Source: Synechococcus sp. WH 7805 (lineage in GTDB: Bacteria > Cyanobacteriota > Cyanobacteriia > PCC-6307 > Cyanobiaceae). From it: DNA of 64,000 bases. The DNA is taken from NCBI RefSeq assembly GCF_000153285.1, contig NZ_CH724168.1:951854-1015853 (forward strand). Reading direction: 5' to 3'. A program made the position numbers and the translations under genes. The notes under the pieces were generated by a model. The model did no database searches, was not told the origin of the DNA, and saw nothing but the letters and a program-made list of their open reading frames with translations. The first letter of the stretch is position 1; each line of letters starts with the position of its first letter. Shown here one piece after another: positions 1-8,786 of the stretch.

Positions 1-127
1 GCTTGCTGGCCTCGTCGCCCGAGGCAGCAGCCAGGTGCGTGGCCTCAACCATCTGGATCGGGGCTACGCCGGTATCGAAGCCAAACTGCGCGCCTGTGGT
101 GCCGTGCTTGAAAGGCTCCTCTCCTGA
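1..127 (+). CDS. murA: UDP-N-acetylglucosamine 1-carboxyvinyltransferase, C-terminal end (partial)
   Basis: Only the last 41 codons are in the window, read in the frame starting at base 2 and ending with TGA at 125-127. The tail contains [20 protein letters not shown], which matches the end of MurA, where the last inside-out alpha/beta repeat closes the barrel. MurA transfers enolpyruvate from PEP to UDP-GlcNAc, the first committed step of peptidoglycan synthesis in the cytoplasm. The catalytic cysteine region lies upstream of the window and cannot be checked. The stop is 39 bp before tRNA-Leu. The call rests on family recognition of a short tail, so it is good but not certain. Confidence 0.8.
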   Translation, partial: LAGLVARGSSQVRGLNHLDRGYAGIEAKLRACGAVLERLLS

Positions 128-166
128 GCGGGGGTTTGGGGTTGGTCGCTTAGGATCAATCACTAG

Positions 167-248
167 GGGAGCGTGCCGGAATTGGTAGACGGACTCGACT
201 CAAAATCGAGCGCCTTCGGGCATGTGGGTTCAAGTCCCACCGCTCCTA
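167..248 (+). tRNA. tRNA-Leu (CAA)
   Basis: The acceptor GGGAGCG pairs with CGCTCCT (one G-U) and is followed by discriminator A. The anticodon stem CTCGA/TCGAG holds the loop CTCAAAA, so the anticodon is CAA. A long class II variable arm (GCCTTCGGGC) and the T arm GTGGG-TTCAAGT-CCCAC confirm tRNA-Leu. No CCA is encoded. Confidence 0.95.
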
Positions 249-370
249 CTTCACTTCCAGCGTGTGAGTACCCAGCCAGTGAATGCACGTCAGCTGGCGA
301 AGACTCTCTATTAACCCCTAAAACACTGACCCGTTAACGCTCCCCTAGGGAGTATCAATGCCACAGCGTC

Positions 371-1591
371 ATGGTGGAGCCCAAGGCTGATTCAATGTCC
401 TCAGCGGTGATGGGCACCTACAACCGCTTTCCTTTGACGCTTGTGAGGGGTCGCGGTTGCTGGGTGTGGGATGACCAGAACCGACGACACCTTGACGCCG
501 TTGCAGGAATCGCCACCTGCACCCTCGGGCACAGCGATCGCATCCTGCGGCGAGCCCTTTCCCGCCAGTTGAAAACGCTTCAGCACGTTTCCAACCTTTA
601 CAAAATCCCCGAACAAGAACAACTCGCTCAATGGCTGGTGGTCAACAGCTGCGCTGACAGCGTGTTCTTCTGCAATTCAGGAGCTGAAGCCAACGAAGCC
701 GCGATCAAACTGGCACGAAAGCATGGCCACAGGCGCCGTGGGATCGAACGCCCGGTCATCATCACGGCCGCAGCCAGTTTTCATGGCCGGACGCTGGCAG
801 CGGTGAGTGCCACCGGTCAACCGCGATACCACCAAGGGTTCGAGCCCATGGTGGAAGGATTCGAATTCTTTCCTTACAACGACGGCGACGCTTTCGAGCA
901 GCTGCTGATACAGCTGGAACAGAACGGCCCCAGGGTGGCTGCTGTTCTGATTGAACCGCTTCAGGGCGAAGGCGGTGTGAATCCTGGCGATCCCGCTGTG
1001 ATGCAGCGCATCCGCAAGCTCTGCAGCGAGCGCGACATCCTGCTGATCTTTGATGAAGTCCAGGTGGGCATGGGCCGCACGGGCACGCTCTGGGGATATC
1101 AACAACTCGGCGTCACACCGGATGCCATCACCCTGGCCAAAGGCCTTGGAGGAGGCCACGTGATCGGAGCCCTGCTAGTCAGTCAGCACGCCGACGTGTT
1201 TGAACCTGGTGATCACGCCAGCACCTTCGGCGGCAATCCCTTCGCCTGCCGTGCGGGGCTCACCGTGGCCAACGAATTGCTGCGACGCGATCTACTCAAA
1301 AACGTCCAGACGCGGGGAAAGCAATTGCATAAAGGACTGACCCACCTCGTGGAGCGCTATCCCGACCACCTAGCGGGGAGCCGCGGCTGGGGACTACTGC
1401 AGGGTCTGGTTCTCCAAGACAACTGCGGATTTTCAGCTGCTGATGTTGTGAAGGCCGCCCTTGAAGAGCAGCTGCTGCTGGTGCCTGCCGGCGCTGCGGT
1501 GGTGCGCATGGTGCCTCCCCTGGTGATTGGTCCCCGGGAAATCCAAACCCTGCTCACCCGACTGGATCGGGCTCTGCAGCACCTGATGTGA
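371..1591 (+). CDS. argD: Acetylornithine aminotransferase
   Basis: A class III PLP aminotransferase of 406 residues, the usual ArgD length. It interconverts N-acetylglutamate semialdehyde and N-acetylornithine in arginine synthesis. Landmarks are NSGAEANEAAIK near residue 103, FHGRT, the cofactor-aspartate motif IFDEVQVGMGRTG near 230, the Schiff-base lysine in TLAKGLGGG and STFGGNP. The first ATG is at 371; a second in-frame ATG at 395 is an alternative because the N-terminus is not conserved. The stop overlaps the GTG start of folC, implying coupled translation. ArgD and ornithine aminotransferase are hard to separate by motif, but the length and core-genome setting favour ArgD. Confidence 0.93.
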   Translation: MVEPKADSMSSAVMGTYNRFPLTLVRGRGCWVWDDQNRRHLDAVAGIATCTLGHSDRILRRALSRQLKTLQHVSNLYKIPEQEQLAQWLVVNSCADSVFFCNSGAEANEAAIKLARKHGHRRRGIERPVIITAAASFHGRTLAAVSATGQPRYHQGFEPMVEGFEFFPYNDGDAFEQLLIQLEQNGPRVAAVLIEPLQGEGGVNPGDPAVMQRIRKLCSERDILLIFDEVQVGMGRTGTLWGYQQLGVTPDAITLAKGLGGGHVIGALLVSQHADVFEPGDHASTFGGNPFACRAGLTVANELLRRDLLKNVQTRGKQLHKGLTHLVERYPDHLAGSRGWGLLQGLVLQDNCGFSAADVVKAALEEQLLLVPAGAAVVRMVPPLVIGPREIQTLLTRLDRALQHLM

Positions 1592-2829
1592 ATCCCCTCC
1601 CCTCTGGATCCGGCAGAGATGATCTGAGTGATCTGCTGCCGCGCTTCGATCTCAGGGGGATGGACCTCTCCCTCGATCGCGTGCAGGAGGCCCTGGGGGA
1701 ACTGCAGCAGCCGGCTGCCACGATCCCCGCGGTGCAGGTGGTGGGGACCAATGGCAAGGGATCCATCGCCTGCTTCATTCACCATGCACTGATGGCCGCG
1801 GGACTGCGCTCCGGCCTCACCATCTCGCCCCACCTCGTGAGCTGGTGCGAGCGCATCCGCGTGAACGAGCGTCTGATCACGATCGAAGAGCTTCGCTGCC
1901 TGCTCCAGACCCTGCAGTCGGTGGTGACCACCTACCGGCTCACCCCATTCGAGCAGCTGATCTGTGCAGCCCTGGTGCATTTTGAGGCCCAGCGCCCCGA
2001 CTGGTTAGTCCTGGAGGCTGGCTTGGGAGGCCGGTTGGACGCCACCACAGCCCATCCACGTCGACGGCTGATTGCGGTGGGCTCGATCGGCCTGGACCAC
2101 CGGGAACATCTCGGGGCGACCCTGGAAGCGATTGCCACTGAGAAAGCCGCGGCCATTCCACCAGGGAGCCATGTGGTGAGTGGGGCGCAGCTTCCGGAGG
2201 TGCAGCGGGTGCTGGAGCGCGCTGTTTCAGCCATGGACGCCAGCCTTCGCTGGGTGGAACCGCTTGCCAATGATTGGACGCTCGGCTTAACCGGAGATCT
2301 GCAGCGAAGCAATGCAGGCGTGGCCAGAGCTGCCCTGGAATGGATGGCTCGCGACGGCAAAGAAATCACGGTCGATGCCATGCGCGATGGCTTTGCGGCA
2401 GCCCGCTGGCCAGGCCGGCTGCAGTGGATGCAGTGGGAAGGACGACGCGTGCGCGTTGATGGAGCCCACAACCCACCGGCTGCAGAGGCATTAGCCAACG
2501 AACGTTGTCGCTGGATGGCCGCCGATCAACCGCAGATTTGGGTGCTGGCGATCCAGGCGCATAAACAGGCTCCGGCCATGCTGAAGCACCTGCTGCAGCC
2601 CAACGATCTGGCCTGGATCATTCCCGTTCCAGAGCACCGCAGCTGGAGCGTGGAGCAACTGCAGCATGACGCGCCGGAGTTCGCCCACCAGCTCAGGGGC
2701 GCCGGAGATGCAGCTGAGGCGCTCAACCAGCTCGAGAACAACGGATGGCCGCAGGCAGCCCCCGTCGTGGCCGGTTCGTTGTATCTGATCGGTCATCTGC
2801 TGGAGACGCATCAGTTGCAGGCAGAGTGA
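1588..2829 (+). CDS. folC: Folylpolyglutamate synthase / dihydrofolate synthase
   Basis: A 413-residue Mur-ligase-like enzyme that adds glutamate to folates (and possibly to dihydropteroate), using ATP in the cytoplasm. The N-terminal P-loop VVGTNGKGS is at about residues 50-58. SPHLVSWCERIRVN is the FolC signature and LEAGLGGRLDATT follows near residue 145. RVDGAHNP marks the C-terminal ligase domain. The GTG start at 1588 overlaps the argD stop by 4 bases. The pentapeptide protein gene begins 5 bases after the stop, so the three genes are probably one transcription unit. Confidence 0.93.
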   Translation: MNPLPSGSGRDDLSDLLPRFDLRGMDLSLDRVQEALGELQQPAATIPAVQVVGTNGKGSIACFIHHALMAAGLRSGLTISPHLVSWCERIRVNERLITIEELRCLLQTLQSVVTTYRLTPFEQLICAALVHFEAQRPDWLVLEAGLGGRLDATTAHPRRRLIAVGSIGLDHREHLGATLEAIATEKAAAIPPGSHVVSGAQLPEVQRVLERAVSAMDASLRWVEPLANDWTLGLTGDLQRSNAGVARAALEWMARDGKEITVDAMRDGFAAARWPGRLQWMQWEGRRVRVDGAHNPPAAEALANERCRWMAADQPQIWVLAIQAHKQAPAMLKHLLQPNDLAWIIPVPEHRSWSVEQLQHDAPEFAHQLRGAGDAAEALNQLENNGWPQAAPVVAGSLYLIGHLLETHQLQAE

Positions 2830-2833
2830 TTCG

Positions 2834-3376
2834 ATGCTGTGCCCGTCGTTCATGCCTCCGCTGCTGAAAGTCATCACCGCCATCACCCTGGTGATCGGCT
2901 TCCTATGTGATCCCGCCGTTGCACTCGACACCTCGGCAGGGGTGGGCCTCCAGGACAGGGCCTTGTTTCAGGAACGGGTGGATTACACCTTGACCAATCA
3001 AAACGGCGCTGATTTTCATGATCAGGCCCTCAGCAACACCTCCTTTGCCGGCGCGGCGGCCAAAGGAGCTGATTTCAGCGGGGCCAATCTGCAAGGGGCG
3101 ATCTTCACGCAGGGTGCGTTTGCCGATGCCAACTTCCGGGGCGCCGACCTCAGTGATGCCCTCATGGATCGTGCAGATTTCACAGGAACGGATCTGCGGG
3201 ACGCCGTTTTGATCGGCGTGATCGCCTCCGGAAGCAGCTTCGCCAGGGCTCAGGTGGATGGCGCCGATTTCAGCGATGCCCTGCTGGACCGAGATGACCA
3301 GCGCAAACTCTGCCAGGAGGCCGAAGGCCTGAACCCCACCACTGGAGTGCTGACCCGCGACAGCCTCAGCTGCTGA
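2834..3376 (+). CDS. Pentapeptide-repeat protein, probably thylakoid lumenal
   Basis: A 180-residue protein with a hydrophobic N-terminal segment (about residues 8-24) ending near AVALD, a plausible signal peptide cleavage site. About 20 pentapeptides of the A(D/N)LXX type follow, such as ADFSGANLQGAIF, spanning roughly residues 60-150; these would form a right-handed quadrilateral beta-helix. A short tail has two cysteines (C155, C180) that could form a disulfide. Comparable lumenal pentapeptide proteins occur in cyanobacteria, with no settled enzymatic role. It lies just downstream of folC and converges with the FAD oxidase, overlapping its 3' end by 11 bases. Confidence 0.8.
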   Translation: MLCPSFMPPLLKVITAITLVIGFLCDPAVALDTSAGVGLQDRALFQERVDYTLTNQNGADFHDQALSNTSFAGAAAKGADFSGANLQGAIFTQGAFADANFRGADLSDALMDRADFTGTDLRDAVLIGVIASGSSFARAQVDGADFSDALLDRDDQRKLCQEAEGLNPTTGVLTRDSLSC

Positions 3377-4706
3377 AACCGCCAAGCTTCCCGGGGTTCA
3401 GCAGACCAGCCGGGTCCAAACGCCGCTTGGCGGCCACCTGATCACCATCCACGACGCCAAGTCCTCCGCCCTCAACGGTCAACACATGAGGGTTAAAGAT
3501 CAGAGCCCCGAGTTCGCGACACTGCTGCATCAAACGCTCCAGCTCTTCAGCCCCGCGCCAGCGTACGAGCGGCAAGGCTGCAAGCCGCTGTACACCCTGC
3601 TGGCGCACGGCTTCCAGGTGAATGAGCACATCCCCGCCCCAGGTCTGCTTCAGCGCTTGCAGGCAGTCCAGTTCAGGTTGCGGAAGCAGCATCTGCAAGT
3701 ACGTCCATTCAGGGTCGTGCTGGCGCAGATGCAGGGTGGTGTGGTTCCAGGTCAGTTCACGCAAGCCATGGCCGGCATGGTGCATCTCCTCACCGCGATA
3801 CACCACGTCAGCACCGCAGTCGGCCGCCAACCGCTCCAACGTGCTGACCGCATCGGGGGCCGACAGCAAAAGCACACGGTCAGCCTTTGTGTCCGGGAAG
3901 TCCCAGACCGGTAACTGAGCCACCACTTCGGCCTCCAGCACAGTGCAGAGATGCAGGTCCAACGCCGATCCGCAGCAGCGTCGCGCCAGCTCGACAGCGG
4001 ATGGCCAGTCAACGCAGTCGATCACCACTTCCTGCCAATCCACTGTTGGCGCTGTGGCGAGCGTCAATGCGGTGATGATCCCGTTGGTCCCGTAGGCATG
4101 ATTCAGCGCCTCCGCGTCAGAGGCCTCCAACTGGAGCCGCTTTGGCTCCGGCTCCATCGTGACCACCTCAAGACCGAGAAGATGGCCCGGATCGCGCAGA
4201 AAGCCCCAGCGCACCGAACCGATGCCACCGGAGCCGCCGGCAATGAAGCCGCCGATCGTGGCGCTGCGCCACGTACTGGGCAGCAGGCGCAGCTGACGAC
4301 CGTGGCCACGCAGCACCTGATCGAGATCTTTCAGAAGGCAACCGCATTCAACCGTGACGACACCGGTGGTCGCCTCGATCGTGCGAACGGCACGCAGGCG
4401 ACCCATCAGCATCACCACCCCTCCATCAAGGGGGACGCTCTGTCCGTAATTGCCCGTCCCTGCGCCCCGCAGGGTGAGCGCAATGCCATGACGGCAGCAG
4501 GCCGCAGCCACACAGGCCACGGCATCCACCGTTTCCGGACGCACCACCAGCGCTGCCCGACAGAACCTCAAACGCTCCCGCAACACCGGTGAGTAGTCGT
4601 AGGCATCCTTCGAGTACCGATCAAGATCCTCCGGACGTTCCAGCACGGTGAGGTCAGGCACCGCCTCGAGTTCCTCACGCAACGTCTCAAGAACCACGGG
4701 AGCCAC
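3366..4706 (-). CDS. FAD-linked oxidase, glycolate oxidase (GlcD)-like
   Basis: A 446-residue flavoprotein of the FAD_binding_4 (PCMH) type with a C-terminal FAD-oxidase domain. The N-terminal half carries LTLRGAGTGNYGQSVPLDGG (about residues 75-95), the pyrophosphate-binding loop, followed by GGFIAGGSGGIGS. The C-terminus ends with LDPAGLLNPGK, typical of GlcD/D-lactate dehydrogenase relatives. It likely oxidises a 2-hydroxy acid, but the substrate cannot be read from sequence, and no GlcE/GlcF partners are adjacent. It follows the amidohydrolase with a 15-bp gap in the same direction, so the two may share a catabolic transcript. Confidence 0.8.
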   Translation of the reverse strand: MAPVVLETLREELEAVPDLTVLERPEDLDRYSKDAYDYSPVLRERLRFCRAALVVRPETVDAVACVAAACCRHGIALTLRGAGTGNYGQSVPLDGGVVMLMGRLRAVRTIEATTGVVTVECGCLLKDLDQVLRGHGRQLRLLPSTWRSATIGGFIAGGSGGIGSVRWGFLRDPGHLLGLEVVTMEPEPKRLQLEASDAEALNHAYGTNGIITALTLATAPTVDWQEVVIDCVDWPSAVELARRCCGSALDLHLCTVLEAEVVAQLPVWDFPDTKADRVLLLSAPDAVSTLERLAADCGADVVYRGEEMHHAGHGLRELTWNHTTLHLRQHDPEWTYLQMLLPQPELDCLQALKQTWGGDVLIHLEAVRQQGVQRLAALPLVRWRGAEELERLMQQCRELGALIFNPHVLTVEGGGLGVVDGDQVAAKRRLDPAGLLNPGKLGGFSS

Positions 4707-4721
4707 GATCAGGACAACCTT

Positions 4722-5951
4722 TCAATCCTGAACCCAGACGCCACCAACCAGCACCTTGCGGCGCGGAGGGGCCGACAACAGCTCGGGCCAGCCGCCATTG
4801 TGCAGATGGATCAGATCTGCGGGAGCACCAAGGCGCAGCACCCCATCCCAAGCAAGGCCCAGCAAACGAGCGGCATCCTTGCTGAATGGTGCGATCCCCG
4901 CCTCATCCCAGGGAGCGAGCTGAGCCAGTGGGATGCTCATCGCCATCAGAGCCAGGGGATCCAGGTTTCCGCCAGGGAACCAAGGATCCTGCACGTTGTC
5001 TCCCCCCACAGCAACACATACACCGCAGTCCTGCAGCTGTCGGATCGGTGCAAGAGGTCGTTGCACCGGCGTGGCCTGCCCTCGACGCCCCAGCAGCCAT
5101 CCGTTGGTGAGAGGCAAAGCCACCACCTGCAGCTGGTGCTCCGCCATCCGCTCCCCCAGTCGCCGTAGCGAGGCTGAATTCAGCAGCGAAAGGCTGCTGG
5201 CATGGCTGCAGGTGATCGGCACCGACACGGTCATCGTGCTGAGAACCCTGAGCAGTTGGCGAACCCCGGCAGCAGGATGCTCCGACGCCTCATCGATGTG
5301 CAGATCAACCGAGCATCCGAGGTCCTCCGCCAGCTCCAGCAGGCGTCGCAACGCTCGACGTGGAGCCCGCCCAGGACAAGGAGGTTCGATCACGCCACCG
5401 ATCACCCCTTCGGCCGCTGCTACCTGGGCCGCCAGATGCTTTCCCTCAGGAGTGGACCAATGCTCGACTGGCACGAGAGCTACCAACTGGAGTTCGAGGC
5501 GCTCCCGCCAGCGCTGACGGGTCTCCGTCAACACCTCCCAGCTGCAGGCAGCCCCTGGTCCAAGACTGTCAATATGCGATCGAACGGCTCGCACTCCGTG
5601 GCGCCAGGCCAGTTCCAGAGCTCGCTCACTGCGTTCATGCACCCGATCTGCGGTGCGGGTGCGATGTTCTCGCATGTTGGCCTCCATCGCTCCGGCGTAG
5701 GTCCCCGAAAGATTGGGGTGGTCTGGCCAAGAGAAGGCTTTATCAAGGTGAGCATGGGGCTCGGCCAACCGCGGCATCACCAGGCCCTGGGCGTCCTCAG
5801 CAGGTAACACGGACGTGAGCTCGCCATCTTTCCAACGCAGCTCAACGGAGAGCAAGCCATCTGCAGATGGCTCCAGCGCAACCCCTGAAGGCAACTCCAG
5901 AAGGCTCGCCGGGCATCGGCTTCGCAAAGATCCCGCACCCTTCGGCTTCAT
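4722..5951 (-). CDS. Amidohydrolase, cytosine deaminase-like
   Basis: The ATG at 5951 gives 409 residues and a 4-base ATGA overlap with the gene upstream; a longer reading to 6170 would run across that gene and is not preferred. EPHAHLDKAF near residue 70 supplies the first metal-binding HxH pair. HIDEASEH and ITCSHASSL give the later histidines, and VAVGGDNVQDPW the terminal aspartate. This set matches the cytosine deaminase/CodA-type branch of the amidohydrolase superfamily, which removes amino groups from heterocycles. The actual substrate is unknown. The gene sits between a DUF4359 protein and an FAD oxidase. Confidence 0.75.
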   Translation of the reverse strand: MKPKGAGSLRSRCPASLLELPSGVALEPSADGLLSVELRWKDGELTSVLPAEDAQGLVMPRLAEPHAHLDKAFSWPDHPNLSGTYAGAMEANMREHRTRTADRVHERSERALELAWRHGVRAVRSHIDSLGPGAACSWEVLTETRQRWRERLELQLVALVPVEHWSTPEGKHLAAQVAAAEGVIGGVIEPPCPGRAPRRALRRLLELAEDLGCSVDLHIDEASEHPAAGVRQLLRVLSTMTVSVPITCSHASSLSLLNSASLRRLGERMAEHQLQVVALPLTNGWLLGRRGQATPVQRPLAPIRQLQDCGVCVAVGGDNVQDPWFPGGNLDPLALMAMSIPLAQLAPWDEAGIAPFSKDAARLLGLAWDGVLRLGAPADLIHLHNGGWPELLSAPPRRKVLVGGVWVQD

Positions 5952-6331
5952 TCCATCCGACCGGCATCGGACTGGGTTTTCAGGACCAAAAATCGACCCG
6001 CAACCCCCAAGGTGGTGACGGAGTAGCGGGGGAGACGCAAGGTAGGGAGCAGATCCTGCCCCCCCACAGTGGTCAGGTAAATACTGGCCAATCCTAAATT
6101 CCACCGTCGTGTGAACTGGCTGGCGAGAGAGGCAAGCGTCACTTCCTGGTCCGCGATCAGGCGGGGACAATCCTTAATCCAGATCTGCAACACCAGAGGC
6201 AGTGTGCGCTGGTAGCAGAGCTCGTTCGTGGCCAGGCTCACAAGTTGTGTTCCGGCATGGGCGGTGTAGTCCTCCTTGGTGGGATTGGTGATCACGAGAG
6301 CGGCGACACTCCCTCCGAGCAGGAGCGACAT
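5948..6331 (-). CDS. DUF4359-like membrane-anchored protein
   Basis: About 127 residues if begun at the ATG at 6331; a start at 6433 would overlap tRNA-His on the other strand and is less likely. It opens with one transmembrane segment (SLLLGGSVAALVI) followed by TNPTKEDYTAHAGTQLV, which matches the pattern of the cyanobacterial DUF4359 family. The remainder has two cysteines and no enzyme motif. Most of the protein would lie outside the cytoplasmic membrane or in the lumen. The function is unknown. Its stop overlaps the start of the amidohydrolase gene. Confidence 0.6.
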   Translation of the reverse strand: MSLLLGGSVAALVITNPTKEDYTAHAGTQLVSLATNELCYQRTLPLVLQIWIKDCPRLIADQEVTLASLASQFTRRWNLGLASIYLTTVGGQDLLPTLRLPRYSVTTLGVAGRFLVLKTQSDAGRME

Positions 6332-6418
6332 GGCGATCGCTGTCGCCGGAGGCCAGCGCCAATGTGCAGGTGACGTACGCAGGGCCTGGAGGGCGGATTG
6401 GTAGATTCTTACCGACGC

Positions 6419-6493
6419 GGCGGGCGTCGCCAAGTGGTTAAGGCAGCGGCTTGTGGCGCCGCTATTCGGGGGTTCGAATCCCCTCGCTCGCCC
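6419..6493 (+). tRNA. tRNA-His (GTG)
   Basis: The acceptor GGCGGGC pairs with GCTCGCC, followed by C73. The anticodon loop CTTGTGG-type sequence carries GTG, and the T arm contains GGGGTTCGAATCCCC. The base before position 1 is C, so the G-1 typical of tRNA-His appears not to be encoded and would need to be added. Confidence 0.93.
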
Positions 6494-6515
6494 TACACAT
6501 CTTTCTTTGTGAGAT

Positions 6516-7577
6516 TCACGGAGCGATCAATCCCCTCGTGAGGGAATCTGCACCTTGTCTGATCGGATCAGAGCAGGGGAGGGAAAGTTTTTGGCTGAGT
6601 TCTGCTGTTTCGCGCTCGCATTCCTCATCAGTCAGGCCTGCGGTGTTCAGCGCCACAGCTTTCACCAGAGGTGGCGGGCCGGCTCCTCGCGGTCGGCCGA
6701 TGGAGGCAAGTCCTTCACACAGCTGAATCACATCCTCAAGTGGTGGCAGAGCAATATCGGGCAAGCGATGGATCTGCGTCTGCCGGGCACGATGAACCAT
6801 CAGCAACGCCGTTGGCTGGCTGCCGCGCATCAAGGGCAGTGTGGCTGTCGAGCCTGGATGGCAAAGCGATCCCTGTCCCTCCACGAGAAGAAGAGCATCT
6901 CCAGGTACTGAAGACGCTGCGCTGAGCACAGCCGCCTCTACAGCACCAGCGGCGTAATCAACCCGCACCGCATCCAGGGGCACTCCCTGGCCACTGATGA
7001 GGATTCCCGCCTGTCCTGTCCCCACAAAAACGGCCGGCACATCAAGGCAGCGGGCTGAGTCCTGAATGGCCAGACAGGCACTCATTTTGCCGACAGCCAT
7101 ATCGGTTCCGACAGCCAGAACGCGCTTGCAAGGCAGAGCGGCAGCCCTGGCCTGGCCAACCCTGAGTCCCTCGGGCTCGCAGCGGAGATCCCAGATCCAG
7201 CATCCAGGCTGAACCGCCGCGCTGAGCTCCGGATCATCCGCCAGATGGGTGTGAAGACCACTGGCCACCGACAGCCCCGCACGGAGTGCAGACAACACAT
7301 CCGAGCGCAGGGCCGCAGGCAGCACACCACCAGATGGAGCAAGGCCGACCACGGCCACGGACGGTCGATAGGGAAGCGCATCGTCCAGATCCTTGACGAC
7401 AGGCACAGGCCTGGGAATACCCGTGATGCTCTCCAGCGTTCGACCGGCATGCTCAGGGTCAATCACAGCCACGATCGGCCCACGCCGATGACGCAACATC
7501 GCCAGGCCGGTCTTGCCCATGAGATTGTCCAGCCCACCGTGCTGAAGAAGCACCACAGGATCCTGGTCAGCAAGCAT
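6516..7577 (-). CDS. DUF1611 P-loop protein, DgcN-like
   Basis: A 353-residue protein with an N-terminal Rossmann-like domain (VVGLAPSGGVLP near residue 75) and a C-terminal P-loop domain (LAVGTDMAVGKMS near residue 155), the layout of the DUF1611 family. In some marine bacteria a DUF1611 protein (DgcN) N-acetylates D-glutamate, and the partner DgcA racemises the product. Here the gene directly follows a DgcA/muconate-cycloisomerase-like gene, with stop and start sharing base 7577, which supports the same pairing by context. The exact substrate, D-glutamate or a cell-wall-derived compound, is inference. The gene ends 22 bp from tRNA-His on the opposite strand. Confidence 0.75.
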   Translation of the reverse strand: MLADQDPVVLLQHGGLDNLMGKTGLAMLRHRRGPIVAVIDPEHAGRTLESITGIPRPVPVVKDLDDALPYRPSVAVVGLAPSGGVLPAALRSDVLSALRAGLSVASGLHTHLADDPELSAAVQPGCWIWDLRCEPEGLRVGQARAAALPCKRVLAVGTDMAVGKMSACLAIQDSARCLDVPAVFVGTGQAGILISGQGVPLDAVRVDYAAGAVEAAVLSAASSVPGDALLLVEGQGSLCHPGSTATLPLMRGSQPTALLMVHRARQTQIHRLPDIALPPLEDVIQLCEGLASIGRPRGAGPPPLVKAVALNTAGLTDEECERETAELSQKLSLPCSDPIRQGADSLTRGLIAP

Positions 7578-8659
7578 CAGGAGGCCTCCACCGGCGTAAC
7601 GCCCAAGCCGCTTCCCTGCGGTGGCAGAAGTTGATCCCCTTTGAGCGGCAAACCCTTGTAAGGATCGTCCACCAAATTGAGGTGGCTGTCCAAGTCAGGC
7701 CAGCGGATCAGAGACAGCAATTGAGCCGCTGCCGCATTAAGCAGTGTGCTGTCGGAATAGCAGCCCACCATCAGATCTAGGTCAAGCCGCTCAGCTACCT
7801 GGGCCATCAGCCAGGCCTCAGTCAGACCTCCAGTCTTCAGCAGCTTGAGATTCACGCCGTCCACGTGTGGCGCAAGCCTGAGTAGGTCCTTCAGATCCCA
7901 ACAGCTCTCATCAGCCACCAAGGGCAGATTGCAATCTGGGCGTAGCGCTGCAAATCCCTCCAGATCCTCCTCCAGATCAACGCGAGCGGGCAGCGGCTGC
8001 TCCAGCAACACCACCCCCGCCTGCTCCAACGGTGCTTGCATCGCCTTGGCTTGCTCGAGAGTCCAGCCGCCGTTGGCATCCACCTGAAGTTCATGCGCCA
8101 CCGCCATTCGCTGGGAGCGCTCCTGAAGGGCGATAGCCACCGCCTGCAACAGGGCACGGTCATGATCCAGTCCCTCGGGACTGCCGAGTTTGAGCTTGAT
8201 GCGGGTGGCTGGCATCTGCCTCCACCAGCGATCAAGACGCTCAAGAACCTTCTCAACAGAGGCGAGACCCAAGGTGACGCTCGTGGCCACCTCGCTGGTT
8301 CCATCCAACGCCAACAGCCTCCAGATCGGTTGCCCCAGCTGCCGCCCCCACCAGTCCCAGAGGGCCAGATCCACCGCACACCGAGCCGGCGGAGACAGGG
8401 TGGCCAGCCACGGTGCCAGGCCATGACGGTCCTGAGGATTCAGGCACTCCAAAGTCGGCAACAGGGCCTGGAGTTCAGCCTCGATGCCCTCCAGCGCATA
8501 GGCGCGATGGCCCGTATCCAGCCCGCCGGTTTCCCCTAACCCCACAGTCCCGCCATGGTCCAGGCGAAGTTCCAGGCGTTCCACAACGGACGTGGTTCCC
8601 CTGCTGATTGCCAGAGGCACCGCCTTCGTGAGCGGAAATCGACGCAGACTCCAACCCAT
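7577..8659 (-). CDS. Mandelate racemase/muconate-lactonizing-family epimerase, DgcA-like
   Basis: An enolase-superfamily enzyme; the ATG at 8659 gives 360 residues and matches the usual N-terminus ([16 protein letters not shown]). The capping domain is followed by a barrel carrying the Lys motif RIKLKLG, the metal ligands in [10 protein letters not shown] and [14 protein letters not shown], and a second catalytic lysine in [10 protein letters not shown]. These fit the L-Ala-D/L-Glu epimerase and N-acetyl-D-glutamate racemase branch. It overlaps the DUF1611 gene by one base, so the two are translated together. A role in recycling D-amino acids or murein peptides is inferred. Divergent from miaB. 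Confidence 0.8.
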   Translation of the reverse strand: MGWSLRRFPLTKAVPLAISRGTTSVVERLELRLDHGGTVGLGETGGLDTGHRAYALEGIEAELQALLPTLECLNPQDRHGLAPWLATLSPPARCAVDLALWDWWGRQLGQPIWRLLALDGTSEVATSVTLGLASVEKVLERLDRWWRQMPATRIKLKLGSPEGLDHDRALLQAVAIALQERSQRMAVAHELQVDANGGWTLEQAKAMQAPLEQAGVVLLEQPLPARVDLEEDLEGFAALRPDCNLPLVADESCWDLKDLLRLAPHVDGVNLKLLKTGGLTEAWLMAQVAERLDLDLMVGCYSDSTLLNAAAAQLLSLIRWPDLDSHLNLVDDPYKGLPLKGDQLLPPQGSGLGVTPVEAS

Positions 8660-8786
8660 GGCCCGCGAGCACCAGTCCACAAGCTGGCACAGCACCGCCG
8701 TATCCGACACTGAAAGCAGCGTTCGACGCCGCCGATCCCTCGGACGGCTCTTTGCCTTGACCGTAACCGCTTCACCTACCACCGAA

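Noticed and set aside
3951-4592. 213-residue plus-strand frame within the FAD oxidase gene
   Set aside because: Antisense shadow of a well-supported flavoprotein; no motif.
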